In this document: in pieces, positions 17,615 to 26,996 of the stretch
How positions within the stretch are numbered: position 1 is the first letter of the stretch
Layout of the letters: each line of letters opens with the position of its first letter
DNA from: JBCBDX01 sp038529265
GTDB taxonomy: Bacteria; Pseudomonadota; Alphaproteobacteria; Rhizobiales; Rhizobiaceae
Length of the DNA stretch: 64,000 nucleotides
NCBI GenBank assembly: GCA_038529265.1
Contig: JBCBDX010000001.1
Location: forward strand, 248,001 to 312,000
Direction of reading: 5' to 3'
Program-made: the position numbers and the translations under genes
Notes under the pieces: model-generated
Told to the model about the DNA's origin: nothing
Database searches by the model: none
Seen by the model: only the letters and a program-made list of their open reading frames with translations

Positions 17615-18409
17615 ATGAGTTTGCGCGCCATAGCTGCAGATGCTGATCTGCTTGTCGAAGCAGTGCGTGAAGCATCAGAAATCGCATTGTACTACTTCAA
17701 ACGTGATTCGCTGCGCGTTGATTTTAAGGAAAACGACTCGCCCGTGAGCGAGGGCGACTACGCCGTCGACAAGTTTCTGCGTGAGACACTTACCGCTGCG
17801 CGTCCGGAATATGGTTGGTTATCTGAAGAGACGGTTGACGATGAACCGTTGGCGAGAATGGCAGCGCCCCGTACTTTTATCGTTGATCCGATAGATGGCA
17901 CACGCGCCTACGTGTCCGGGCAAAAAACCTGGTGCATTAGTGCTGCTGTTGTGGAGGATGGTAGACCGATCGCAGGTATCCTTGGATGCCCTGCCTTGGG
18001 TGAAGTTCTCTTGGCCAATGCCGATCAAGAAAGCGCCTGCATGGAAGGCGCGGAGAACTCAACCCATGATGCTGTTATTGGCGGTCGCAGGGCTTATGTT
18101 GAGCAGTTGAGAAGCGCGCTTCCAACTTTGAACATTACAGAATCGCGTTACGTGCCATCGCTCGCCTACCGCATTGCCATGGTCGCCGATGGTCGGCTCG
18201 CTGGCACATTTATTCGCAAGCATGCCCATGAATGGGACCTTGCCGCCGCAGACCTGATTGTGTCCAAAGCCGGTATGAAGCTAGTTGACGCTGATGGAGC
18301 GCCGATAAGCTATAATCGCCAAAATCCGAAGCTTGGCGAGTTGGTTTGTGCAAAACCTGCCCTTATTGAGCCAATGTTGAATGTTGTGACTGGCAGAAGC
18401 ATTCGATAA
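17615..18409 (+). CDS. Inositol-phosphatase-family 3'(2'),5'-bisphosphate nucleotidase (CysQ-like)
   Basis: A 264-residue Mg2+-dependent phosphatase. Metal ligands are in WLSEE near residues 68-72, DPIDGTRAY near 90-98 and HEWDLAAADLIVSKAG near 208-223. CysQ-type members remove the 3' phosphate of PAP formed during sulfate assimilation or sulfotransfer; other members act on inositol phosphates. A sulfotransferase-like protein lies elsewhere in the window at 39.3 kb, which would produce PAP if it uses PAPS. The ATG is 5 bp after the pmbA stop, so cotranscription is likely. Confidence 0.85.
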   Translation: MSLRAIAADADLLVEAVREASEIALYYFKRDSLRVDFKENDSPVSEGDYAVDKFLRETLTAARPEYGWLSEETVDDEPLARMAAPRTFIVDPIDGTRAYVSGQKTWCISAAVVEDGRPIAGILGCPALGEVLLANADQESACMEGAENSTHDAVIGGRRAYVEQLRSALPTLNITESRYVPSLAYRIAMVADGRLAGTFIRKHAHEWDLAAADLIVSKAGMKLVDADGAPISYNRQNPKLGELVCAKPALIEPMLNVVTGRSIR

Positions 18410-18441
18410 AGGGGCAAAGACGTATTTCCTGGGAGACAAAG

Positions 18442-18678
18442 ATGGCTGACGCCGCCCAAGACAAGCAGTTGCTTCACCTCGTTTTTGGTGGAGAGCTAGA
18501 AACACCCGAAGAAATGAGATTTCGCGATCTGAGTGAGTTGGATATTGTCGGTATATTTCCGGACTATGCGAGCGCTGCAGCGGCATGGAAATCCAAAGCT
18601 CAACTGACCGTCGATAATGCACATATGCGGTATTTTGTGGTTCATCTTCATCGACTGCTTGAACCAACCGAAAACTGA
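18442..18678 (+). CDS. DUF4170 protein
   Basis: A 78-residue soluble protein with the DUF4170 pattern: a conserved start (HLVFGGEL near residues 12-19), LDIVGIFPDY near 33-42, AWKSKAQ, and the end MRYFVVHLHRLL. It is found across alphaproteobacteria, typically before waaA and lpxK as here, but I know of no established function. The context suggests a link to lipid A/Kdo synthesis. The start has a GGGAGACAAAG ribosome site. Confidence 0.85.
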   Translation: MADAAQDKQLLHLVFGGELETPEEMRFRDLSELDIVGIFPDYASAAAAWKSKAQLTVDNAHMRYFVVHLHRLLEPTEN

Positions 18679-18745
18679 CCCAGTAACCGAGTGAAGTGCT
18701 GCCGCGGCCTTAAAGGCCCGTACTGCTGACTAGAAAAGAGCAACA

Positions 18746-20110
18746 ATGAGCGAGCGTTGGGCACGCACAGCAATGCAGGCCTACCGATGGGTTGGTGTCG
18801 CCGCCTACCCGTTGGTAGGCACGTATATACGTGTGCGCGCATCGCAAGGCAAAGAACAGGCCTCGCGTCGTGGTGAACGGTTTGGCCACGCGTCAATGCC
18901 GCGTCCTTCTGGTCCGCTCGTTTGGGTGCATGCAGCAAGTCTCGGCGAGACGAGTGCTGTCATTGCGTTGATCCGCCGTTTGAAGGCGGCGAACGTGAAT
19001 GTGGTTCTCACCACCGGAACGGTTACATCGGCCATCATGGCCAAAGAGCGTTTGGGTGACCTGATTATCCACCAATATGTACCTTTGGATTTAAAGCCCG
19101 CCGTCAGCCGCTTCTTGGGTTATTGGCGGCCCGATTTGGCGATTTTTGCCGAAAGCGAAATCTGGCCAATGACTATTTTGGAACTGGCGTCCCGCCGCAT
19201 TCCACAAGTATTGATCAACGGGCGGATGTCTGATCGCTCGTTTGCTCGATGGCACAAACGCCTCCCGTTGGCAGAATCCCTGTTTGAGAACTTTGCTGCA
19301 GTGGCCGCCCAGTCTGAAGTGGATGCGCAACGGTTTTCCGCCCTTGGAGCACGGCCGGTGGTTACGACAGGCAATTTGAAAGTCGATGTGCCTGTTCCTG
19401 CTGTTGATCCGGGTGTTGCTGAACAAATTGGCCAGAGCATTAAAAATCGTCCGGTTTGGGCGGCAATATCAACCCATGAAGGCGAAGAGGTGATGGCTGG
19501 GCGTGTTCATCGCGCGCTCAAATCGAAGTGGCCAAATCTGCTCACCGTCGTGGTGCCGCGCCATCCAGACCGTTCGCCCGAGCTACACAAAGCGTTTGAA
19601 GCCAACGGCTTGAAAGTTGCAACACGCAGCCAATCGGGATTTCCACCACCCGACACCGATATATTCCTTGGCGATACCATTGGCGAAATGGGACTATATC
19701 TGCGCATGGCACCCATAGCGTTTGTAGGCCGATCACTAGCCGTCAAAGCGAAGGGTGGGCAAAACCCTCTGGAACCGGCAGTACTCGACACAGCGATCCT
19801 GACGGGCCCCAATATCTCAAACTTTGAAGACCCCTATCGTCGCCTTATTGAAAACAAAGGCGCGCGTATTGTCAGTGATGAAAAAGAACTGGCGAAGATC
19901 GTTCATATGCTTTTGTCAAAGCCAGAGGCCCGCAGCATGATAGCCCGCTCGGCAATGCGGGTCGTATCAGATATGGAAGGTGCGTTTGAGCGCACTTGGC
20001 AAACGTTACGGCCCTATGTGAACCCGCTTGTCGTTTCTGTCGGTCTAAATGAGACCGGTGATCGGGGTGCGCCGATGGAGCTAGACGGCCTGGCAGATGG
20101 CAACCGGTAA
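18746..20110 (+). CDS. waaA: 3-deoxy-D-manno-octulosonic acid (Kdo) transferase
   Basis: A glycosyltransferase of family GT30 that adds Kdo residues from CMP-Kdo to lipid IVA at the inner membrane. N-terminal membrane anchor (AYRWVGVAAYPLVGTYI), then the signature HAASLGETSAVIALIRRL near residues 54-71, FAESEIWPM near 133, and a C-terminal nucleotide-sugar part with GGQNPLEPA near 334. At 454 residues it is slightly longer than the usual 420-430 because of a polar C-terminal tail. It overlaps lpxK by 14 bp. Confidence 0.95.
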   Translation: MSERWARTAMQAYRWVGVAAYPLVGTYIRVRASQGKEQASRRGERFGHASMPRPSGPLVWVHAASLGETSAVIALIRRLKAANVNVVLTTGTVTSAIMAKERLGDLIIHQYVPLDLKPAVSRFLGYWRPDLAIFAESEIWPMTILELASRRIPQVLINGRMSDRSFARWHKRLPLAESLFENFAAVAAQSEVDAQRFSALGARPVVTTGNLKVDVPVPAVDPGVAEQIGQSIKNRPVWAAISTHEGEEVMAGRVHRALKSKWPNLLTVVVPRHPDRSPELHKAFEANGLKVATRSQSGFPPPDTDIFLGDTIGEMGLYLRMAPIAFVGRSLAVKAKGGQNPLEPAVLDTAILTGPNISNFEDPYRRLIENKGARIVSDEKELAKIVHMLLSKPEARSMIARSAMRVVSDMEGAFERTWQTLRPYVNPLVVSVGLNETGDRGAPMELDGLADGNR

Positions 20111-21137
20111 AACCGCACCAGAATATTGGTTCCGACCGTTTTCGTGGCAGAGTCTGGCTCTTTCACCAATTGCATTGGCTTATGGTGCAATTGCTGGGCG
20201 TGGTATGGCGCGCGCCAAGCCCGCAAGCGTCGATGCACCCGTTTTATGTGTCGGCAATTTTACCGTGGGTGGTACAGGAAAAACACCGGCAACGCTGGCT
20301 CTGGCACAGATTGCTAAGGAAAGAGGGTTCCGCCCTGGCGTTGTATTGCGAGGCTATGGTGGCAGTAAGCGGCGGGCACATCGGGTTGATCCGGCGATTG
20401 ATAGTACCAGAGAAGTTGGTGATGAGGCGTTGATGTATGCCGCGCGCTTTCCAACAATGGTCGGGACTGATCGACGTGATAGCGCAGCGCGTCTTTGCGA
20501 AGAAGGTTGCAATTTCATATTCATGGATGATGGTTTTCAAAGCCGTCGATTGTACTATGACTTTGCATTGTCGGTCGTCGATGCGCGCCGCGGATTTGGC
20601 AACGGGAGATCGCTCCCGGCGGGCCCTTTGCGCGCGCCATTGAATGTCCAGCTGCCCTACGCTGACATGCTGCTGCTGGTGGGTGAGGGCGAAAAGGGCG
20701 AAGAAGCTATCCGCCATGCAGCGCGCGCCGCCAAACCCGTCGTGCGTGCTAAATTTTTACCGGTTCAAGCCAAAACGATGCTTCGCAAAAAGCATATCGC
20801 ATTTAGCGGGATTGGAGATCCGGAAAAGTTCTTCGACACAATCCGCCGCCATGGCGGAAATCTGATCCACACCCAACCTTTTCCAGATCACCATGAGTAT
20901 TCCGAACTCGACGCTTCGGGTTTGCTCGATGCCGCAACGCGCAAAAAGCTGGCTTTGATCACAACCGAAAAAGACCATGTGCGCCTGAAAGGAAAGGGCG
21001 GTTTACGTGAGCAGCTTGCTGACAAGGCATCTGTTCTGCGCGTTGAACTTGTATTCAGTGATCCGGCAAGATCGGCCCAAATTATTGATAATAGTGTCGA
21101 AAACTTTCAGGCACGTCGCGTACGCGAACTCAGCTAG
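20097..21137 (+). CDS. lpxK: Tetraacyldisaccharide 4'-kinase
   Basis: Phosphorylates the 4' position of the tetraacyldisaccharide 1-phosphate to give lipid IVA at the inner membrane. N-terminal hydrophobic segment (ALSPIALAYGAIAG), P-loop GNFTVGGTGKTP near residues 51-62, then RGYGGS near 84 and MDDGFQ near 137, the standard order in LpxK. 346 residues, usual length. The overlap with waaA by 14 bp couples two consecutive lipid A/Kdo steps. Confidence 0.95.
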   Translation: MATGKTAPEYWFRPFSWQSLALSPIALAYGAIAGRGMARAKPASVDAPVLCVGNFTVGGTGKTPATLALAQIAKERGFRPGVVLRGYGGSKRRAHRVDPAIDSTREVGDEALMYAARFPTMVGTDRRDSAARLCEEGCNFIFMDDGFQSRRLYYDFALSVVDARRGFGNGRSLPAGPLRAPLNVQLPYADMLLLVGEGEKGEEAIRHAARAAKPVVRAKFLPVQAKTMLRKKHIAFSGIGDPEKFFDTIRRHGGNLIHTQPFPDHHEYSELDASGLLDAATRKKLALITTEKDHVRLKGKGGLREQLADKASVLRVELVFSDPARSAQIIDNSVENFQARRVRELS

Positions 21138-21142
21138 GGGCC

Positions 21143-21376
21143 TTATACGTTCCCTGCGTTCCGCTCTGCTGTCAGGGACGCACTAACGTCAATGTAAGCC
21201 TCCTGGCGCGCAACGCTCCAATACTTCAATTCATCTAACGGAATGGGTTTACCGGTAACGGCACAGCGCACAAAACTGCCGGGCGACAAGACGCGGAAAT
21301 CCGCATCGAGATATTTCACCTTCGCTTCGCTTATTCCTGAGAGATCATGAATATTCATCAGTTTGCTATATTCCAT
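21143..21376 (-). CDS. DUF2093 protein
   Basis: A 77-residue protein with the DUF2093 pattern: KVKYLDADFRVLSPGSFVRC near residues 19-38, then TGKPIPLDELKYWSVARQEAY. This small family occurs next to lpxK in rhizobia; its function is unknown. The gene is convergent with lpxK (5 bp between stops) and 20 bp downstream of mutL on the same strand. The second ATG (21358) could also be the start. Confidence 0.82.
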   Translation of the reverse strand: MEYSKLMNIHDLSGISEAKVKYLDADFRVLSPGSFVRCAVTGKPIPLDELKYWSVARQEAYIDVSASLTAERNAGNV

Positions 21377-21396
21377 CTGCTACAGAACGTCTATCG

Positions 21397-23175
21397 CTAC
21401 CGTCGCCCAAACAGACTTTCAATTTTTGCAACTGACAAGGATATGAAAGTTGGCCTGCCATGATTGCAGGTTCCCGATCCTGGCGTCGCCTCCATTTGCC
21501 GAAGTAAGGCGTTCATCTCCTCCAGCTTCATTCGTCTCCCGGCACGTACTGAACCATGACAGGCCATCGTCGAAGCTACCGCTTTCAAGCTGTCCTCTAG
21601 TCGTAAAACGCCGTCACCAACTGATAAATCATTGGCTAACTCGCGGATGAGATTCGTGGAATCTACTTCTCCGAGCATAGAGGGTGTTGCGTTGACAGCG
21701 ACAGCACCTGAACCGAATGCCTCAATTTCAAGGCCAAAGCGTGACAGCACATCCTTTTGTGCCAGCAGCTGGTTTGCGCTGTCAGCACCAACATCCACTA
21801 TTTCGGGCACGAGTAGCATTTGTGACGGCATCTGGCGCGTTGCCATTGCCGCCTTGAGCGCTTCGTAGACTATGCGCTCATGGGCTGCATGTTGGTCTAC
21901 AAGGAGAATGCCATCTTCCGTTTGTGCCACAATAAAGGCGTCGTGGATTTGTGTACGCGCTGCCCCCAACGGGTGTTTGGTTGGTGTTTCGGATGCATCG
22001 ATATCATCAGGCTGATAATTTGCCGGCGCCGATGGCGCGAAGGCGTCAAAGCCTGCCTGTGACTGTTCAGCAAACGAAAATCTTGGCGTTGTTGCGGTGT
22101 TATGGTCTCGTTCGCTGTATGCCGGTGTTTGAAATGCTTCCGCCATCTGCCGTGATGCCGAAGTGGCAGCTTGCATGGTGTTAGCCGCAAGCGCATTGCG
22201 TAGACCGCCGACAATCAAAGTGCGTATATTGCCCGGATCACGAAAGCGCACGTCAGACTTTGCGGGATGCACATTCACATCCACAAGCGCCGGATCAAGC
22301 GTCAGATAGATCACCGCAATCGGATATCGGTTGCGCTCCATCATGTCGGCATAAGCTGCGCGGATGGCGCCGAGGATTTGTCTGTCTTTAACAGGGCGCC
22401 CATTGACGAACGCGAACTGCAGATTGGACTGACCTCGATGAACCGACGGCAGGCTCACCAACCCATCCAGCGACACACCTTCTCGATCATGGCTAACGAC
22501 CACAGCATCATCAACAAAGTCCTGCCCCAGCACCTGCCCGACGCGTGCTACGATGCGCTCGCTTGAACTGTCTTGTGTGCAGGCGGGATAGTTCAGGCTT
22601 TGCCGGTCTTCACCATTGAGCCAGAAACCGACATGTGGAAATGCCATCGCAATTCTTTTGATCGTGTCGCTGATCGCTGAGTTTTCAGCCCGATCGCTCT
22701 TCATGAACTTCAAGCGTGCCGGTGTCGCATAAAAAAGATCGCGTACATCAACTGTTGTGCCGGCATTGGCCGCTGCCGGTGTTACGTCAGAAACCTGTCC
22801 ACCTTCCACGTGAATAATATTGGCATGAGGATCATCAGTCCGCCGCGACGTGACGGACAGGCGCGCAACCGAACCGATGGATGGAAGCGCTTCGCCGCGA
22901 AAGCCGAGCATGTCGATCGCGTCGAGGCCATTTTCAAGTTTGGACGTACAGTGGCGCGATATTGCCAACGGTAACTCACGACCGGCCATACCATGGCCAT
23001 TGTCTGCCACGCGGATAAAGCTCTTCCCGCCATTGGCGGTTGAAATATCAATACGTGTCGCACCGGCATCAATTGCGTTTTCGACCAACTCCTTGATAAC
23101 CGAGGCGGGCCGTTCGACAACTTCGCCGGCCGCGATCTGGTTGATTGTCGTTTGATCGAGTTGGCGCAAAGACAT
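21397..23175 (-). CDS. mutL: DNA mismatch repair protein MutL
   Basis: ATPase that links mismatch recognition by MutS to strand incision. The GHKL ATPase domain has ELVENAIDAGA near residues 29-39 and DNGHGM near 58-63. The C-terminal dimer domain carries DQHAAHERIVYE, which fits the endonuclease motif DQHA-x2-E-x4-E, and CNHGRP, matching the C-x-HGRP metal site; I infer a nicking MutL like those of bacteria without MutH. I chose the ATG at 23175, since MSLRQLDQTTINQIAAGEVV is the standard N-terminus; an in-frame extension to 23232 is not conserved. Divergent from the DUF442 gene. Confidence 0.96.
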   Translation of the reverse strand: MSLRQLDQTTINQIAAGEVVERPASVIKELVENAIDAGATRIDISTANGGKSFIRVADNGHGMAGRELPLAISRHCTSKLENGLDAIDMLGFRGEALPSIGSVARLSVTSRRTDDPHANIIHVEGGQVSDVTPAAANAGTTVDVRDLFYATPARLKFMKSDRAENSAISDTIKRIAMAFPHVGFWLNGEDRQSLNYPACTQDSSSERIVARVGQVLGQDFVDDAVVVSHDREGVSLDGLVSLPSVHRGQSNLQFAFVNGRPVKDRQILGAIRAAYADMMERNRYPIAVIYLTLDPALVDVNVHPAKSDVRFRDPGNIRTLIVGGLRNALAANTMQAATSASRQMAEAFQTPAYSERDHNTATTPRFSFAEQSQAGFDAFAPSAPANYQPDDIDASETPTKHPLGAARTQIHDAFIVAQTEDGILLVDQHAAHERIVYEALKAAMATRQMPSQMLLVPEIVDVGADSANQLLAQKDVLSRFGLEIEAFGSGAVAVNATPSMLGEVDSTNLIRELANDLSVGDGVLRLEDSLKAVASTMACHGSVRAGRRMKLEEMNALLRQMEATPGSGTCNHGRPTFISLSVAKIESLFGRR

Positions 23176-23320
23176 GTGCTGAAGATAATTGTTCAGCATG
23201 CAAAAGCCGATAGCTGAGATCGGCAAGTCCACACTAAATCACAGCGACATCGAGCCGGATGAATTCTTGTCCGCGAAGGCACACTTGTTTAAAACCGCGC
23301 TGACCGCAAAGGATTGTACC

Positions 23321-23686
23321 ATGAACACACAGCCGTCTACGCCTCTTGAATTCCGCCGGATTTCTCAGGACTTTGCGGTTTCTGGTCAAATTTGGCCGGA
23401 ACAAGTGGCCGACATCGCAGCGGCCGGCTTTAAGGCGATAATTTGCAATCGCCCCGATGAGGAAGCCCCTGATCAGCCTGCATTTGCGGCGCTTGAAGCG
23501 GCTGCAAAAGAAGCTGGACTATCCTTTTATAATATCCCGGTAAGCCCCGCTGGCATGACCTATGAAAACGTTGATCAAACAAAGGCTGCGTTGGCAGAAG
23601 TAAGCGGGCCTGTTTTCGCCTACTGCCGTTCCGGCGCACGTTCAACGAACCTCTGGCAGTTTGTGCAGCAGCAAAACGAAAGCTAG
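23321..23686 (+). CDS. TIGR01244/DUF442 phosphatase-like protein
   Basis: A 121-residue cytosolic protein of the DUF442 family (TIGR01244), a dual-specificity-phosphatase-like fold. The N-terminus DFAVSGQIWPEQVADIAAAG matches the family and the P-loop is YCRSGARS near residues 107-114 (C-x5-R). Related domains occur fused to sulfide-oxidising metallo-beta-lactamase proteins, but here it stands alone and the reaction is unknown. The start ATG at 23321 has GGA ten bases upstream and gives the family's usual length; an in-frame extension to 23189 would overlap the mutL promoter. Confidence 0.8.
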   Translation: MNTQPSTPLEFRRISQDFAVSGQIWPEQVADIAAAGFKAIICNRPDEEAPDQPAFAALEAAAKEAGLSFYNIPVSPAGMTYENVDQTKAALAEVSGPVFAYCRSGARSTNLWQFVQQQNES

Positions 23687-25156
23687 TCAGGTTCCGCAAA
23701 ACGTTGCTTTGACAACCTCATCTGGTTGAGGCGCCAACGCAAAACTATCGTCAGACGGCCGATCAGCAAATGGTTCCTTTAACGCAGTATTGAGTGCGTT
23801 AAGCGGCTTGAAATCGCCTACATACCCGGCAGCAATGACGGCTTCCACCTGATGGTTGCGTGGAATAATCATCGGGTTGATACTTTTCATCGAAGCCTGG
23901 CGGGCGTCGTCTTCAGCATTTTCCTGCGCCAGTCTTTGCCGCCAGGCAATCAGCCACATGGCCACGCTGGCTGGCTCATCAAACTCTCGCAGAAACGTTT
24001 CATCAGCACTCGTTTCTTCAACTTCCAGATTGGAGAGGGCTCGAAACGTACGCGTGTAATCGGCTCGCTGCGCCGCCATAGTCCTCAACAAGTCTTGCGC
24101 AAGTGCAGCGTCACCGCTTTCCTGATTGGCCAAACCCAGTTTCGCGCGCATGCCGGTTTCATAGGCTTCGGTGAAAATGGGAGCATAAGCGTCGAGCGCT
24201 TCCTTGGCGATTTCAACAGCCTTTTCGTGGTCATCATCCAAAAGAGGGAGAAGCGTTTGCGCAAAATTGCTCAAGTTCCATTGGCCAATCCCGGGCTGGC
24301 TAGCAAACGCATAGCGACCGAACTGATCGATTGATGAAAACACTTTGCCGGGATCATAATCGTCCAAAAAGGCGCAAGGGCCATAGTCAATCGTTTCACC
24401 GCTGATCGTCATATTGTCAGTGTTCATGACCCCGTGGATGAAACCGATCGTCAGCCAGCGTGCGATCAGCTTTGCTTGGCGTTCGATGACACCCTCCAAC
24501 AGCCCTTTGGCACCTTGTCCCGCGCGGTCCGGGTAATGCCGCCCAACTGCATGGTCGACAAGCAATTGCAGCGCCTCAACATCCTCGCGCGCGTAGAAAT
24601 ATTGAAACGTGCCAACACGTATGTGGCTGGATGCCACCCGCACGACGATGCCACCGGCAAGCGGTGCTTCCCGGATCACGGTTTCGCCCGTTGATAAAAC
24701 TGCTAGCGCTCGTGTTGTCGGAACGTCCAGCGCATGCATGGCTTCAGACATCAGATATTCGCGGATGGCAGGCCCAAGCGCAGCCCGACCGTCACCGCCG
24801 CGGGAAAACGGTGTGCGTCCCGAACCTTTGAGTTGAATGTCAAAACGTTGACCGTCTTTGGCAATGACTTCGCCCACCATCAACGCCCGTCCGTCACCCA
24901 GTTGCGGGACCCAATTGCCAAACTGGTGACCTGCATAAGCCTGAGCGATTGACGCGGCACCAGCAGGAAACTGGTTGCCCGCCAGCATGGCGACACCGTC
25001 TCTGGTGTGCAGCCAATCCACGTCCAAGCCAATATGTTTGGCTAGCGGCGCATTGAGCGCAATCAGCTCGGGCGAGGGAGACTTTTGTGCGTCCTGTTTG
25101 GCATAAAAGCGGCTCGGTAAACGGGCGTATGAGTTGTCAAAGGCAATAGCAGGCAT
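23687..25156 (-). CDS. selO: Protein adenylyltransferase SelO (YdiU/UPF0061)
   Basis: A 489-residue pseudokinase-fold enzyme that transfers AMP to Ser/Thr/Tyr residues of target proteins and is linked to oxidative stress. Signature elements: QLKGSGRTPFSRGGDGRAAL near residues 108-127, RVASSHIRVGTFQYF near 175, HGVMNTDNMTISGETIDYG near 240-258 (catalytic Asp and Asn). The protein ends Cys-Gly-Thr, so a Cys (TGC) stands at the third-last position where vertebrate SelO has selenocysteine. I start at the ATG at 25156; the GTG at 25162 sits on top of the likely ribosome site. It is convergent with the DUF442 gene. Confidence 0.93.
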   Translation of the reverse strand: MPAIAFDNSYARLPSRFYAKQDAQKSPSPELIALNAPLAKHIGLDVDWLHTRDGVAMLAGNQFPAGAASIAQAYAGHQFGNWVPQLGDGRALMVGEVIAKDGQRFDIQLKGSGRTPFSRGGDGRAALGPAIREYLMSEAMHALDVPTTRALAVLSTGETVIREAPLAGGIVVRVASSHIRVGTFQYFYAREDVEALQLLVDHAVGRHYPDRAGQGAKGLLEGVIERQAKLIARWLTIGFIHGVMNTDNMTISGETIDYGPCAFLDDYDPGKVFSSIDQFGRYAFASQPGIGQWNLSNFAQTLLPLLDDDHEKAVEIAKEALDAYAPIFTEAYETGMRAKLGLANQESGDAALAQDLLRTMAAQRADYTRTFRALSNLEVEETSADETFLREFDEPASVAMWLIAWRQRLAQENAEDDARQASMKSINPMIIPRNHQVEAVIAAGYVGDFKPLNALNTALKEPFADRPSDDSFALAPQPDEVVKATFCGT

Positions 25157-25231
25157 GAGCACTCTCTATCTTGGTGCTAGCATGTAAGGCATAAGCCGTA
25201 ACGCACAAGCCGCGACTGCGGCGAGAGCAAA

Positions 25232-26914
25232 TCAGAGTGGCTTTTGTAGCGTATGGATAATCTGATGCGCGCTACCCCACCAGAAGGCCGGGTGGTTGAA
25301 GTTGTTGTACTCCTGCGGCCAGTTCACCCAATAGGTTTGGTTGTAGGGCAAAAGTACCGGATCTTGAACGACAGGGGTGAACGGAACTTCATCGACAAGA
25401 ATTTCGTAGGCCGAGATCATGGGCTTCATGGCGGCCGGATCCCATAGTTTCAATGATCCAAGTTCATCAATCAGGTCGTTAAATTTCTCAGCCTTCGAAG
25501 ATGATAGGACACCGCTGTACCGCTGCATCGATGTCCAGGGCTCGTTGATGGAGCCGCAAGTCTGATTGTGGAATGCGATGTTGAAATCATCGTTTCGCAT
25601 ACGCTCAGCAAACGCCTTCGAGTTCGCAACGGAAACTGGATCAGTTTTGATGCCCGCAGCACTTAGTTGATCAACGATCTCTTTAACGCCCAGCTTTCCG
25701 CTATTGGAACTGGCATCAAAAAGGATTGACGCTGTCAGTGGTTCGCCATCCTTTTCAAAGAACCCTTCCGCACTTTTATGCCAACCACCGGCATCAAGCA
25801 GCGCTGCAGCTGTTTTGATTTGCGCGTTCACAGACGTCGACAAACCGGCGTCTTCCAGCGCCTCAATAAAGGGGAACATGCCGCCGTGCTCGACAAATAT
25901 GGTGCGCGAGGGAATTGTTTTCCCATCAAAGGCGGTCTTTGCGAGTTGAGCGCGATCAATCAATAGCGACACCGCATTGCGCAATTCCTTGGCATCCCAA
26001 GGGGCATTGTTTGTATTGAAATCCAGCTGCCATCCGCAGGGTCCAAACCAGGAAAACGGAGCCTCCTCGCGCCAGACAATCACATTCGGGTTTTCCGCGC
26101 TGATCTCTTTGAACTGTTTGAACGAAACGCTGTGTGCCGCGTCGATTTCATTGGAAGCGATCCGCGCCAAGCGTTCTTCCGCGCTGCTGGAACTAACATA
26201 AACGACCCTTTTTGGCTCGGGTAAGTCCATAAAGCCGGTCTTCGCGCCCCACCAATTATCATTGCGGTCCCAGACCGCGCGCCCTTCGATGGTCTCCGTT
26301 AATGTGTACGGCCCGGTGCCAATAGGCTGTTTAAACGTAAAGCTTTCGAGGTCTTCGTCGCCCCACACATGTTCAGGCATGATCAAGAACGAGCTGAAGT
26401 GTTGAACCGCGAAGTTCTCAACAATAAAGCGTGGATTGCCTTGTTTAAGCGTGAAGACAAGCTGTGTTGGTGATTTCGCCTCAACGCTCTGAACCTGCGC
26501 GCGAATTCGTGCCGCTTCCAGCGCGTTGAGCGATGCGTTGTTGAGTGCAGAATTGATGGTGAATAGAACGTCGTTGGCGTCAAAAACCTCACCATCGGAC
26601 CATTCAACGCCACCGCGTAGATTAATCGTCCATTCGGTGGCGTCTTCGTTTGAGGCAAAGTCTGTCGCCAGCCAAGGTTCGATCTGTCCGGCTTCATAGT
26701 TGAGGATGAACAGCGGCTCCCACATGAGTTGGTGCGCGCCGTGCTGGCGGTTAATGTCATCGGCAAGCCAATTGTAGCTTTGTGAGGTAGCGATCGGTCG
26801 GTCGGTATCGAAGATTAGCGTGTCTTCACGAGCCACATCCAGTGCAACCCCATGGAGTGCAGTGGCACTCCAAATGGAAGCGATAAACAGGATGCGTTTC
26901 AAACTGCGAAGCAT
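25232..26914 (-). CDS. ABC transporter periplasmic peptide-binding protein (SBP family 5)
   Basis: A 560-residue secreted solute-binding protein of the DppA/OppA family. Sec signal peptide (RSLKRILFIASIWSATAL, residues 3-20), then typical segments LFILNYEAGQIEPWLATDF near 67-85, WTINLRGGVEWSDGEVFDA near 93-111 with the DV.FT continuation, and PIGTGPYTLTE near 198. Such proteins feed oligopeptides, or sometimes oligosaccharides, to an ABC permease. No permease or ATPase gene lies beside it, so it is an orphan here and must share a transporter encoded elsewhere. It has its own gap upstream (26915-26996). Confidence 0.88.
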   Translation of the reverse strand: MLRSLKRILFIASIWSATALHGVALDVAREDTLIFDTDRPIATSQSYNWLADDINRQHGAHQLMWEPLFILNYEAGQIEPWLATDFASNEDATEWTINLRGGVEWSDGEVFDANDVLFTINSALNNASLNALEAARIRAQVQSVEAKSPTQLVFTLKQGNPRFIVENFAVQHFSSFLIMPEHVWGDEDLESFTFKQPIGTGPYTLTETIEGRAVWDRNDNWWGAKTGFMDLPEPKRVVYVSSSSAEERLARIASNEIDAAHSVSFKQFKEISAENPNVIVWREEAPFSWFGPCGWQLDFNTNNAPWDAKELRNAVSLLIDRAQLAKTAFDGKTIPSRTIFVEHGGMFPFIEALEDAGLSTSVNAQIKTAAALLDAGGWHKSAEGFFEKDGEPLTASILFDASSNSGKLGVKEIVDQLSAAGIKTDPVSVANSKAFAERMRNDDFNIAFHNQTCGSINEPWTSMQRYSGVLSSSKAEKFNDLIDELGSLKLWDPAAMKPMISAYEILVDEVPFTPVVQDPVLLPYNQTYWVNWPQEYNNFNHPAFWWGSAHQIIHTLQKPL

Positions 26915-26996
26915 GGCTGGTTCCTTCTGAACAACAGTCCGTCAGGTAGCCGAAAATTTGCTAAAATTTTACTAGGATTGTTCCTATGTGGCCCGT

